Source: Puniceicoccales bacterium (GTDB lineage Bacteria > Verrucomicrobiota > Verrucomicrobiia > Opitutales > LL51). From it: 27,406 bases of DNA. The translations under genes were made by a program, and so were the position numbers. Positions 15,627 to 23,189 of the stretch are shown piece after piece (position 1 is the first letter of the stretch; every line of letters begins with the position of its first letter). Location of the stretch: contig JAIRZB010000085.1 of the NCBI GenBank assembly GCA_031267435.1, forward strand, positions 1-27,406, read 5' to 3'. The notes beneath the pieces are model-generated. The model had not been told where the DNA came from. It ran no database searches and worked only from the letters and a program-made list of their open reading frames with translations.

Positions 15627-16100
15627 ATGGCGCGAAAATACGAGTTAGACGATTTGCTACGGGTACGGGGAATTCGCAAGGATCGTGCCGAAAAAAATCT
15701 GAAACAGGCCCAACAATTATTGAAGGAGGCGGAGCAGGCGATTGTCAAAGCCAAGCAGGAATTGGAGGACTACAAGATTTTTGTCGTCAAGGAAACGAAG
15801 CGATTATATGATCAAATTTTAAAAAAAAGTATCAATAAACGAGAAATTGATAATTTGCATTTTATGGTTAAGGAATTGCAAAATAAGATTTTTGATTATC
15901 AAAAACGCGTTGAAGATGCCATATTGGCTTGCGATAAGGCGAAAGAAAATCTAGACAATTGCCGAGAAGAGCTACGTCTTGCGGAACGAAACATTGATAA
16001 GATCGAGTCAATGAAGGATGTTTGGCGCGAGCAGGTTAAATTGGAAGAGGAAAGGCAAGCGGATGCGGAACTCGAAGATCTTCCGGCGAAACGCAGGTAA
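15627..16100 (+). CDS. sctO: T3SS central stalk protein SctO
   Basis: A 157-residue protein that is almost entirely predicted coiled coil: heptad-like Leu/Ile spacing with Lys/Glu/Gln from about residue 14 to 145. This is the profile of SctO (YscO/CdsO, FliJ-like), which inserts into the SctN hexamer as a gamma-like stalk and connects it to the export gate SctV. The start (MARKYELDDLLRVRGIRKDRAE) resembles YscO-type N-termini (LL.vR..r...A). Position between sctN and sctP matches the cdsN-O-P order of Chlamydia and yscN-O-P of Yersinia. Confidence 0.82.
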   Translation: MARKYELDDLLRVRGIRKDRAEKNLKQAQQLLKEAEQAIVKAKQELEDYKIFVVKETKRLYDQILKKSINKREIDNLHFMVKELQNKIFDYQKRVEDAILACDKAKENLDNCREELRLAERNIDKIESMKDVWREQVKLEEERQADAELEDLPAKRR

Positions 16101-16123
16101 TTTTTCATGAAAAGGAATAAAAA

Positions 16124-17338
16124 ATGAGTGAAATAATAGTCGATACTAGTGATACAAATACGAGGACGGTTCAAACGGAATCGTTGCCGGTGGATAAGAA
16201 ACAACCAGATGCGCGGGATGTTGAGAATTTTCAAGCGCTTTTGAGTGAACGAGTGGAAGGTGACCAGAAAAAAGATTCCAAGCGAAATTCGCAAAACAGT
16301 GAAATAGAAGAATCCGGAGGGAATATTTCTGTTTTTACGTTATTATTGGGCGGAAAAGTAGAAAGTAAAAAAACGGAAACAACTTCTGGGCGGAAGGAAG
16401 CAAAAGTCGAGGCAGTGGTCGATGCGAAAGTCGATGCAAATGAAGTAACCCTAGTTACGGAAAAATTCGGAGCTATGTCGAAAAAACCGGAGACCGTTCC
16501 GGTGAAAACGGAAACAGCTTCTGGACGAGGGGAAGCAAAAGTCGAGGCAGCGGTCGATGCGAAAGTCGATGCAGATGAAGCAGCCCTGGTTGCAGAAGCT
16601 TTTAGAGCTATGTCGAAAAAACCGGAGACCGTTCCGGTGAAAACGGAAACAACTTCTGGATGGAAGGAAGCAAAAGTCGAGGCAGCGGTCGATGCGAAAG
16701 TCGATGCAAATGAAGCAGCCTTGTTTACAGAAGATTTTGGAGCTATGTCGAAAAACCCGGAGACCGTTCCGGTGAAAACGGAAACAGCTTCTGAGCAAGA
16801 AGATGCAGCAGTCGATGCGAAGGTCGATGCAAATGAAGTAGCCGTCGTTGTGGACAAAGAAGCAGTAAAGTCGGAGACCATTGGCGTGTCGATGGACTTA
16901 GGTGGAATGTCGGGAAATGTTTCACCGGGCGAAAGAATATTGAATGCGTTGGGACAAATTTCAGACAGCAAATCCATTGCCCATGCTGAGACGATTTCAA
17001 AGGTTGGTCGCGAGATCAGCGAATATCTAGCAATTAATAGCGCTAGACAGGAGGCCGTTATCAGATTCAAAGGAGATGTTTTGCCCGATACCCAAGCCTC
17101 AATCATCCGCCAAGGTTCAACAGTTTCTATAACATTTGAAACGAATAATCCACAATCAAGGGAAATCTTGAATGTAGGGTGCAACGAGTTGCAAATCCTT
17201 GTCGAACAGTTGAAAGATGTTAAGAGGGCTTATGTCAAGGTTGAAACGCAAGAATCCGGTGATTTAGGCGAGAAAAATTCGCAAAAACGCCAGCAAAATC
17301 AGCAATCCGGAAGAGAAAATGACGAAAATACACACTAA
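16124..17338 (+). CDS. sctP: T3SS needle-length ruler SctP with internal tandem repeats
   Basis: A 404-residue Glu/Lys/Ala/Val-rich protein. The C-terminal part (about residues 305-375: ARQEAVIRFKGDVLPDTQ, GSTVSITFETNN, SREILNVGCNELQILVEQL) has the pattern of the FliK/SctP substrate-specificity-switch (T3S4) domain. In SctP/FliK this domain contacts SctU/FlhB. The central part has three near-identical 45-residue repeats plus a partial one (residues 84 to about 242), as expected of a ruler whose length sets needle length. Shine-Dalgarno AAGGAA, 7 nt upstream. Last gene of the block; sctQ does not follow it, unlike in Chlamydia. Confidence 0.8.
   Translation: MSEIIVDTSDTNTRTVQTESLPVDKKQPDARDVENFQALLSERVEGDQKKDSKRNSQNSEIEESGGNISVFTLLLGGKVESKKTETTSGRKEAKVEAVVDAKVDANEVTLVTEKFGAMSKKPETVPVKTETASGRGEAKVEAAVDAKVDADEAALVAEAFRAMSKKPETVPVKTETTSGWKEAKVEAAVDAKVDANEAALFTEDFGAMSKNPETVPVKTETASEQEDAAVDAKVDANEVAVVVDKEAVKSETIGVSMDLGGMSGNVSPGERILNALGQISDSKSIAHAETISKVGREISEYLAINSARQEAVIRFKGDVLPDTQASIIRQGSTVSITFETNNPQSREILNVGCNELQILVEQLKDVKRAYVKVETQESGDLGEKNSQKRQQNQQSGRENDENTH
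16373..16849 (+). repeat. 135-bp tandem repeats within sctP (three full and one partial)
   Basis: In-frame units at 16373-16507, 16508-16642 and 16643-16777, with a partial fourth from 16778 to about 16849. Each 45-residue unit has TET.SG..EAKVEA, VDAKVDA(N/D)E and AMSK(K/N)PETVPVK. DNA identity between units is high, including silent sites, suggesting recent expansion by unequal recombination or slippage. The repeats also create a long open frame on the opposite strand that is not a gene. Confidence 0.92.
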
Positions 17339-17387
17339 AAATAGTTGAGATTGACAAATTTTGTAAATATTTTTGCCTCAAATCGGG

Positions 17388-17462
17388 GTCCCTATAGTTT
17401 AATGGATAGAACCGCGGTTTCCTAAACCGTTAATCCCAGTTCGAGTCTGGGTGGGGGCGCCA
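17388..17462 (+). tRNA. tRNA-Arg (anticodon CCT)
   Basis: 75 nt including an encoded CCA. The acceptor pairs GTCCCTA with TGGGGGC (two G-T pairs). Anticodon stem GCGGT/ACCGT with loop TTCCTAA gives anticodon CCT, reading AGG. T-arm CCCAG-TTCGAGT-CTGGG. A TTGACA at 17351-17356 lies at the right distance to be its -35, but I cannot recognise a -10. A hairpin with a T6 run follows 70 nt downstream. Confidence 0.95.
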
Positions 17463-17484
17463 TTTTTATCGTTAATTTTCGTTC

Positions 17485-17577
17485 TTGACATATGTGAAGC
17501 CGGAATCAAGGCTAGGAAGTAGAGGGAGGGGTGAGCGGCGTATTCAAAATACAGAAACGTCGCTCATAGAGTTTTTT
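17485..17577 (+). repeat. Dispersed G-rich element, copy B, ending in a hairpin with T-run
   Basis: TTGACA at 17485-17490, 17 nt of unique spacer, then AAGGCT and the block shared with copy A to 17550 (GGAAGT, GGGAGGGG, ATTCAAAAT). Here the 3' part folds: TGAGCGGCG (17532-17540) pairs with CGTCGCTCA (17558-17566) with one G-T pair, and an inner GTATT/AATAC helix is nested inside. T6 at 17572-17577 follows. So 17485-17577 has the look of a self-contained small transcription unit: promoter-like box, about 70-nt body and an intrinsic terminator. The hairpin could equally end the tRNA-Arg transcript. Confidence 0.6.
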
Positions 17578-17714
17578 GCTGTTTTGTCAAGTTTTTATGT
17601 GAAAAATCTATCTTTAGCCATGGTCGCATAGGCATTTGATTTTAGCCGTACGGGCTATCAATTTTTTATAATTTATTTTCTCAGTAAGACACAGAAAATA
17701 TTGGAAATTTAAAA

Positions 17715-18506
17715 TTATTTAGTATTTTTATCCATACGAAAAAACAATTTTGCATTTTGAGTCGTAATCGTAGAGAGTTCCAATTCCGATAGTCCCAGCA
17801 ATGTTGCGACATAGCGGGCTGTTTCACGAATAAAAGCCGGTTCATTTTGTTTCGATCGAAAAGGAATCGGGGCCAGATATGGGCTATCCGTTTCCAACAT
17901 GAGGCGCTCCACACCTTGTGCTAAAAGAGCTTGGCGAATTTTTTCAGCATTTTTATAGGTTACAATTCCCGTAAAAGAACCGCGCCCACCACGGATATTA
18001 ACCTCACGAATCATTTCCGCATCCTCGGAAAAGCAATGAATAACGATATTTTCCCAATTGCATTGGGACTGATCGATCAACGTTTTACAATCTTCAAAGG
18101 CATTGCGAGAATGAATAATAATGGGGCAATCGTATTTCCGGGCGATTAAAAGTTGTTGCCGAAATGCTTCTTTTTGTTGAGTAATAATAGTCGTCGCATC
18201 ACTTTTGATATCATGATAATCGAGACCGAACTCGCCCATGGCAATGGGATGCGGTGTTTTAGAAAAAAATTGTTCCAATATTTCGAGATCTGCTTCCCAA
18301 TTTGGCGTTACATTGGTGGGGTGGATACCAACCGAGTAGTGCACGTGTGCGTATCGGTTCGCAATCTCGCGATGTAGAGGCCAATCGGCGGCCTCCGTAC
18401 CGCAGGAAATCATTGCTTCGACGGCTGCTTCTTTCGCATGTTGCAGGATAGAGTCGAGTCCATTTCCAAAAAAATCAAGGTGGCAATGTGTGTCGATGAG
18501 ATTCAT
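17715..18506 (-). CDS. tatD: TatD-family metal-dependent deoxyribonuclease
   Basis: A TIM-barrel metal-dependent hydrolase of the TatD family (YcfH/TatD), a 3'-5' nuclease. 263 residues. Metal ligands and signatures: DTHCHLD at the N-terminus, HYSVGIHPT, GEFGLDYHD, IIHSRNAFEDC, VIHCFSEDA and LETDSPYLAP. All appear intact. Its ATG overlaps the gatB stop by ATGA, so the two are translationally coupled. Substrate in this organism is unknown; DNA repair or RNA processing are both described for the family. Confidence 0.92.
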   Translation of the reverse strand: MNLIDTHCHLDFFGNGLDSILQHAKEAAVEAMISCGTEAADWPLHREIANRYAHVHYSVGIHPTNVTPNWEADLEILEQFFSKTPHPIAMGEFGLDYHDIKSDATTIITQQKEAFRQQLLIARKYDCPIIIHSRNAFEDCKTLIDQSQCNWENIVIHCFSEDAEMIREVNIRGGRGSFTGIVTYKNAEKIRQALLAQGVERLMLETDSPYLAPIPFRSKQNEPAFIRETARYVATLLGLSELELSTITTQNAKLFFRMDKNTK

Positions 18507-19954
18507 AAATCGAGCAATTGATGTAAAATTTTGTCAATTAATGCCGGATTAGCCTGACCACCGGTTGCTTTCATCGTGCTACCTTTCAATGCATTGATGG
18601 CCGTTGTCTTGCCTGAGTGATACTCCGCAACCGCTTTGGGATTACTTTCGATGGCCGTTTTACAAAAATTAACCAATTCTTGTTCGTTTGAATTTTGCGC
18701 TAAACCCTTCTGTTCGATGATATACCGCGTATCCTTTCCCGTTTTAAACATTTCAATAAAAATATTCTGGGCCGTTTGTTTAGAGATTACGCCCTCGTCG
18801 ATCAGTTTTACCAACTCTGCCAGTTGCTGTGGCATAATACGGAAATTATTTTTTGTGATACTGAGGTGAGCTTCTGAAAGTTCTCGCAAAAGATCATTGG
18901 CAATAAAATTAGCAATAGCCTTTGGTTGATTGTAACACTTAACCACTTCCTCAAAATAGTCGCAGAGCTCAGAATTGGGGTAAAATACCGATGTTATGGT
19001 ATAGGGCAGATTGTATGTCGTAAAAAAACGTTCCTGCTTTTGAAAAGGAAATTCCGGAAGCGATTGTTGTAATTCATGGACAAGTGTACGCTCAATTTTA
19101 AGAGGGACGAGGTCAGGATCCGGAAAATAACGGTAATCATTGGCCGTTTCTTTGGATCGCATGGGCGTAGAAATGCCTCCATCGGCATCCCATTTTCGCG
19201 TCTCTTGAACAATACGTTCGCCCTGGGAAAGCATTTGTTGCTGGCGTTGGATTTCGTAGGCAATGCCATTTCTGACACCTGAAATGGAATTTAAATTTTT
19301 GAGCTCAACTTTTGTTCCGAGTTCCTTTTGTCCCTTTGGGCGGACACTTACGTTTGCATCGCAACGCATCTGGCCCTTTTCCATATCGCAATCCGAAATA
19401 CCGGCATAGGAGAGATGCATGCGCAGGGAAGTGAGGTAAGCAAAGGCTTCGTCGGCCGACCGCAGATCGGGTAGCGAAACAATTTCCATCAGTGGAACGC
19501 CGGCGCGATTAAAATCAATCAAACTTTGCTCCCCCTCGTGGGTCAATTTACCGACGTCTTCTTCGAGTTGGATGCGATCGAGCGCAATTTTTTTATGTTC
19601 ACCCATTACATTTCTTGAAGGTCCCGGCAATTCAATTTCAATGAAACCGCCCTTACAAATTGGGTAATCGAGCTGAGAAATTTGATAATTTTTCGGATTA
19701 TCGGGATAAAAATAATTTTTGCGATCCCAGCGTGTAATTTCGGGGATAGTGCAATTGAAAATTAATCCGGCGCTAACCGCCTGACGAACGGCTTCCTCAT
19801 TAAGTACGGGCAGTGCTCCGGGTAACCCTAAAACGGTGGGATCCGTGAACGTGTTAGCGTTGGCACCATAGGCGTATCCCGATTGGGCAAACAATTTTGA
19901 AGCCGTTTTGATTTGCACATGAACCTCTAATCCAATGACCGCTTCGTATTCCAT
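18503..19954 (-). CDS. gatB: Asp-tRNA(Asn)/Glu-tRNA(Gln) amidotransferase subunit B
   Basis: Subunit of GatCAB that amidates mischarged Glu-tRNA(Gln) and/or Asp-tRNA(Asn). 483 residues, full length. Starts MEYEAVIGLEVHVQIKTASK, contains DRKNYFYPDNPKNYQISQ, the kinase-like region FNRAGVPLMEIVS, DANVSVRPKG, DYRYFPDPDLVPL, and a C-terminal tail domain (QANPALIDKILHQLL). gatA and gatC are not adjacent. Presence of GatB suggests that at least one of Gln-tRNA or Asn-tRNA is formed indirectly. Confidence 0.95.
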   Translation of the reverse strand: MEYEAVIGLEVHVQIKTASKLFAQSGYAYGANANTFTDPTVLGLPGALPVLNEEAVRQAVSAGLIFNCTIPEITRWDRKNYFYPDNPKNYQISQLDYPICKGGFIEIELPGPSRNVMGEHKKIALDRIQLEEDVGKLTHEGEQSLIDFNRAGVPLMEIVSLPDLRSADEAFAYLTSLRMHLSYAGISDCDMEKGQMRCDANVSVRPKGQKELGTKVELKNLNSISGVRNGIAYEIQRQQQMLSQGERIVQETRKWDADGGISTPMRSKETANDYRYFPDPDLVPLKIERTLVHELQQSLPEFPFQKQERFFTTYNLPYTITSVFYPNSELCDYFEEVVKCYNQPKAIANFIANDLLRELSEAHLSITKNNFRIMPQQLAELVKLIDEGVISKQTAQNIFIEMFKTGKDTRYIIEQKGLAQNSNEQELVNFCKTAIESNPKAVAEYHSGKTTAINALKGSTMKATGGQANPALIDKILHQLLDL

Positions 19955-20142
19955 TACAGTTCCTGTAGTTAGGGAATTATTTGGAGGACTTTTTTCAAGC
20001 CCAAATTGCGTATATCAATTTCGAAAAATTAAATTTTGTTGAGTTTTTTTAATTGAGATCGTTATTGGCTTCCATCGATTTTTTTATATTCATCATTCTA
20101 GCGTATCGGTTTTGCATGGAATATTTTAGCTTAAATTCCGTT

Positions 20143-21087
20143 CTACGATTGGACATGGACCAGCATTTCGTAGGCCACTTCGGTGACGACATCGACTTCA
20201 TCGGGGATGTTGTTGAGTTTAAGCACCATATGGGAAGTTTTTTGGATGGGATAGGGACCAAAGCGTTGAGGATCGGTAGCCGTAAACAAGCCGAATGTGG
20301 GGCGATCGAGGGCTGCAGAAATATGCAAAGGACCGCTGTCATTGGCAATAACAAGGCTAGCGTTTTTAATTAGAAATACAATGTCGCTCAACGAAGTTGT
20401 TCCCCGTAGATCGAAAAGCTGCGGCGAAGTAATTTCGAAAATTTTATCTTTTCTATTACCCAGTAACAAAACCACCGCATTAGGAATATATGGGGGGAGT
20501 TTTTGAGACAAGGCAGGAAAAAAACGCCATTCTTTTTCGGGTCGTTGACTTTCTGGGAATAGGCAAATAAGTGGCCTGGAATTAAGTTCCGTATTGATGA
20601 AACATTCAAAAGTGGGCGATGAAATATTTTGAAGCTCTGGGACAATTCCAGAAACAATTTTGTTACATTCGACGACATCTAGGAATTCTCGAAGAATATC
20701 GATAGCGTGCACGGTCCCCGGGTAGTTGGTTTTTTGATTATATGCTAGGTATGAAAATTCACGGGCATCTTGTCGACCGACTTTGCATGGGGATTTGGCG
20801 ATGGCGGTCATAATACCACTGCGAGCAAGACCCTGCATATCGAAGACGTAATCATAATTTTCGCGACGTATTTCTGAAATAAGGCGAAAAATAGAGAACA
20901 TATCCCCCTGGCGTTCATAGATGAAAACATTTCTAGCGATTTGGGATGAAGCCACAATTTCAACAAACTTGTCACCCACCACCCAATCGATGACACACTC
21001 CGGCAATTGCTTCTTCAATTCACTGATGACAACCATTCCGTGAATAATATCCCCAAGGGAAGAAGGCTTAATAACCAGAATGTGCAT
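20143..21087 (-). CDS. Glycosyltransferase family 9 protein (heptosyltransferase-like)
   Basis: A 314-residue GT9 (GT-B fold) enzyme related to ADP-heptose:LPS heptosyltransferases. N-terminal ILVIKPSSLGDIIHG matches the family start (KPSSLGDxxH), DYVFDMQGLARSG lies in the N-domain, and the nucleotide-sugar site SLVIANDSGPLHISAALDRPTFGLF is in the C-domain. It probably adds heptose or a related sugar to the lipid A-proximal core, which implies an LPS-type outer membrane. Gene is 8 bp downstream of the YccA-like gene. WaaC and WaaF cannot be told apart here. Confidence 0.85.
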   Translation of the reverse strand: MHILVIKPSSLGDIIHGMVVISELKKQLPECVIDWVVGDKFVEIVASSQIARNVFIYERQGDMFSIFRLISEIRRENYDYVFDMQGLARSGIMTAIAKSPCKVGRQDAREFSYLAYNQKTNYPGTVHAIDILREFLDVVECNKIVSGIVPELQNISSPTFECFINTELNSRPLICLFPESQRPEKEWRFFPALSQKLPPYIPNAVVLLLGNRKDKIFEITSPQLFDLRGTTSLSDIVFLIKNASLVIANDSGPLHISAALDRPTFGLFTATDPQRFGPYPIQKTSHMVLKLNNIPDEVDVVTEVAYEMLVHVQS

Positions 21088-21095
21088 CTAATTGC

Positions 21096-21842
21096 TTAAT
21101 CGTTGCGCACTTTCAATTTCATCAACAGGCGCAAAATCTCCATATAGATCCATATGAGCGTTACGAGCAGACCCAAGGCTGCTATCCATTCCAGCTTTTC
21201 GGGAGCACCTAATCGGCTTTGACGGACGATGAATTCAAAGTTTAAAAGCAAATTCAATGCGGCAATAACGCAAACCACGACACTAAACCCGATACTAAGA
21301 TTCGAAGAGCCATGAATGATAGACAGCCCCGGAGAGCCAAAACATGACATGATCCAACTTGCGAAATAGATAAAAGCAACTCCGGCCGTTGCGACGAAGA
21401 TAACCGTTGCAAACTTTTCCGTTGGCCGAATAATTCCAGCCTTATATACAAAAAGCATCATAGCGAAAACGCCGAATGTTCCCGTAGCTGCCTGTACAAC
21501 AATTCCCGGATAACGCCTTTGCATAAGCCACGAAATGGCACCGATTACAAAACCTTGGCCGATGGCATATAGGGGAACGGTGATTTTCGCAATATCGGGC
21601 TTAAACATCGTTACAAAATACAAAACAAGCGTTCCGATTGAAAATAGCATGATTTTTCCGCCAATTTCCTCAACGGTAGCATAGGAACGGGTCCATGCAA
21701 AAGCGGCGCCCGCTAGTAATAAGAATAACGCAATAAAAGACTTGCGAATAACACCATCGACGGTCATGGCCATCGTCTGGACATCCTGTGGATGGAAAAC
21801 ACTTTCTTTAAAAACTGGATTTGAAGTATGGTCGTAATTCAT
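21096..21842 (-). CDS. Bax inhibitor-1/YccA family membrane protein
   Basis: A 248-residue integral membrane protein with about seven hydrophobic segments after a roughly 30-residue soluble N-terminus. C-terminal EWIAALGLLVTLIWIYMEILRLL is characteristic of the bacterial YccA-type branch of Bax inhibitor-1 proteins (TMBIM superfamily). E. coli YccA interacts with the FtsH protease; calcium-leak activity is described for the BsYetJ branch. Good Shine-Dalgarno (AGGAG). Upstream is an A-tract with TTGACA (21891-21886, minus strand), but the -10 is unclear. Confidence 0.85.
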   Translation of the reverse strand: MNYDHTSNPVFKESVFHPQDVQTMAMTVDGVIRKSFIALFLLLAGAAFAWTRSYATVEEIGGKIMLFSIGTLVLYFVTMFKPDIAKITVPLYAIGQGFVIGAISWLMQRRYPGIVVQAATGTFGVFAMMLFVYKAGIIRPTEKFATVIFVATAGVAFIYFASWIMSCFGSPGLSIIHGSSNLSIGFSVVVCVIAALNLLLNFEFIVRQSRLGAPEKLEWIAALGLLVTLIWIYMEILRLLMKLKVRND

Positions 21843-21904
21843 AGCTAACTCCTACTGTAATTGCATGCTAATCATATGTTTTTTTTGTCAAGTTTAATTC
21901 TCGT

Positions 21905-22423
21905 TCACCGTGAATTTCCTAATTCATTTAAATAGTCCAAAACACCTCTGATATAATAAAGCATGTATGGATCTTCGAGGGCGCAAGCGTATTGAATAAT
22001 ATTAAAACCGTTTTGGTTTCGAATTTCCAAAACATTTACACCCATTCTATAGGCCAAAACGAGAAACAATGCGATGGCGTACTTATCTTTCCGTTGGATA
22101 GCGGAAAAAATCATGGGATTTCCATTTAAATCCTTGAGATGCAGTGCGTCAGTAACAGCCTTTTTGCTATCTTGAGGCATCACCGGTATCCATTCCCAGA
22201 GAGGCAGAGTTGGGCAGTGACGCTGGATTCCTTGGGTCATCATCTCTCCCCATTCCTGTACATCTAGAGGATTACCGCTGCTTCTGGAGGAATTTTTTGA
22301 ATTACTTTGTGCGGTTGAAGTTGATGGAGTATGCCGATCGGGGGCGCTTCCAAGCGCCGCCCTGGTAGGGCATAAAAAGGATGCTAAAAAAAATGCACTT
22401 AATACCGTAAATGATCTAGACAT
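21905..22423 (-). CDS. Small exported protein with ankyrin-like repeats
   Basis: 172 residues. The N-terminus (MSRSFTVLSAFFLASF) looks like a Sec signal peptide with a possible SPase I site near TRA/ALGSA. A Ser/Thr/Asn-rich linker follows (about 30-52). The C-terminal half has ankyrin-like spacing: LKDLNGNPMIFSAIQRKDKY, then RNQNGFNIIQYACALEDPY, consistent with two or three repeats. I do not recognise a named family. Being exported, it may act in the periplasm, at the surface or in a host; the Sec signal argues against it being a T3SS effector. Two GC-rich hairpins lie in the part encoding the signal-peptide end. Confidence 0.65.
   Translation of the reverse strand: MSRSFTVLSAFFLASFLCPTRAALGSAPDRHTPSTSTAQSNSKNSSRSSGNPLDVQEWGEMMTQGIQRHCPTLPLWEWIPVMPQDSKKAVTDALHLKDLNGNPMIFSAIQRKDKYAIALFLVLAYRMGVNVLEIRNQNGFNIIQYACALEDPYMLYYIRGVLDYLNELGNSR
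22343..22371. repeat. Twin perfect hairpins inside a coding sequence
   Basis: GGCGCTT (22343-22349) pairs with AAGCGCC (22352-22358), and directly after it GCCCT (22359-22363) pairs with AGGGC (22367-22371). Both are perfect and GC-rich in an AT-rich gene. They lie in frame in the ankyrin-like gene and encode PTRAALGSA around the predicted signal-peptide cleavage site. Possible mobile palindromic unit or mRNA structure. Confidence 0.6.
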
Positions 22424-22440
22424 AAAACACTATCGTTTAC

Positions 22441-22469
22441 TTAATAGGTCCCTAAAAAGGCAATGTCAA
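22441..22469 (-). promoter_or_regulatory. Promoter of the ankyrin-like gene
   Basis: On the minus strand an A9 tract precedes TTGACA (22469-22464), a 17-bp spacer, and TATTAA (22446-22441). This is the best sigma-70-type promoter in the window. The ATG begins 17 bp after the -10, so the leader would be about 10 nt, with no Shine-Dalgarno visible. Confidence 0.7.
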
Positions 22470-22551
22470 GGTTTTTTTTTAAGATGATTGATTTTTTCTT
22501 GCCTATGGAAAATTTTTTGGGGAAGTAATCGAGGGTTTTGCAAAAAAATAC

Positions 22552-22579
22552 TTGCTAAAACAGTAGGCGTAAGTAGGGT
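22552..22579 (+). promoter_or_regulatory. Probable promoter of tRNA-Tyr
   Basis: TTGCTA at 22552-22557, preceded by an A7 tract, with TAGGGT at 22574-22579 (16-bp spacer), 11 bp before the mature tRNA 5' end. The layout resembles the promoter of the small basic protein gene (TTGCTT, 16 bp, TATGGA at 25729-25756). Confidence 0.5.
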
Positions 22580-22590
22580 AAGAGGCGGTC

Positions 22591-22677
22591 GGTGAGGTAT
22601 CCAAGTGGCTAAAGGATGCAGACTGTAAATCTGTCGGGCTCTGCCCTTCGAGCGTTCGAATCGCTCCCTCACCACCA
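22591..22677 (+). tRNA. tRNA-Tyr (anticodon GTA)
   Basis: 87 nt including an encoded CCA, with the long variable arm of a class II tRNA. Acceptor GGTGAGG/CCTCACC, anticodon stem GCAGA/TCTGT with loop CTGTAAA (anticodon GTA), T-arm GAGCG-TTCGAAT-CGCTC. A hairpin with 9-bp arms and one mismatch (22680-22688 with 22697-22705) follows 3 nt after the CCA. Confidence 0.96.
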
Positions 22678-23189
22678 TTCTGAGATCGATTGATTACGAT
22701 ATCAGCCCTAGGCTCCGGGGAATGGAAGAAAAATTATGGAGATGCCCTTTGGGTAGTGCTTGGCAATGGCTGTTTATGTTTTGTTTTCGTTATATTTGCT
22801 AATTAAATTTAAGGTCATTTGGTAGGTGGCGCCGATGCCGGCGGTACGGAAGTAGGGGATGCATTTAAGGCTAAAGCATCTATTTATCTTCTAAAATTTC
22901 TGAAAATTATTAATGATTTATTTAATTTGTTAAATTTAATGAATGTTTTTTTTTGTAAATTGGGATGCTTATGTAAATAATTTAGTGGAAACGGCAGCAG
23001 GGCAGGGCGACACTCTAAGTCTTTATCTCCTGGAAATTTTCGAGAATCTATTTTATTGCGCTTACTCGAAATCCTTTGAATGGGGGCTAATGCGCTAAAA
23101 AATCGGTCGACATTTTTCAGTTTTCTTTACCAATCACGGAATACCCCTCAGGCTATGCAATTGGAAGACTTTCGATGGTAGGTTCGAAA
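22678..23189. other. 512-bp gene-poor intergenic region
   Basis: Lies between tRNA-Tyr and the 3' end of rpsP. Nothing here looks like a protein gene on either strand. It holds the tRNA-Tyr 3' hairpin (22680-22705, no U-run), the candidate element copy D (22819-22880), a very AT-rich stretch (about 22890-22980), and next to rpsP a 6-bp TTTCGA/TCGAAA hairpin (23170-23175 with 23184-23189) that could mark its 3' end. The rest, about 22981-23165, is of mixed composition and I can assign nothing to it. Confidence 0.6.
22819..22880 (+). repeat. Dispersed G-rich element, degenerate copy D
   Basis: TTGGTA at 22819 lies 29 nt before GGAAGT (22848), the same distance as in copy A (30 in copy B). GGAAGT is followed by AGGGGATGCATTTAA, close to the A block with about 11 nt missing. 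GATGC (22858-22862) pairs with GCATC (22876-22880), with an added TTTA/TAAA helix, so it also ends in a hairpin, as copy B does. Weaker than A and B, and could be chance. Confidence 0.35.

Noticed and set aside
16231..17184. 317-codon open frame on the minus strand opposite sctP
   Set aside because: It is created by the in-frame repeats and Ala/Glu/Lys codons of sctP; the product is a low-complexity Ser/Phe/Thr repeat with no family resemblance, and no ribosome-binding site or promoter is evident.
20049..20117. 22-codon ORF after the GT9 gene (minus strand)
   Set aside because: No ribosome-binding site, low-complexity composition, and no neighbouring clue.
22567..22590. G-rich tract before tRNA-Tyr as another copy of the dispersed element
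   Set aside because: AAGTAGGG is shared, but the spacing to the -35-like hexamer differs and the rest does not align; it is better read as the tRNA promoter and leader.
22985..23010. GGAAACGGCAGCAGGG as a possible SRP RNA core
   Set aside because: The flanks do not form the SRP helix 8 stem and the CAGG strand that should precede GGAA is missing.
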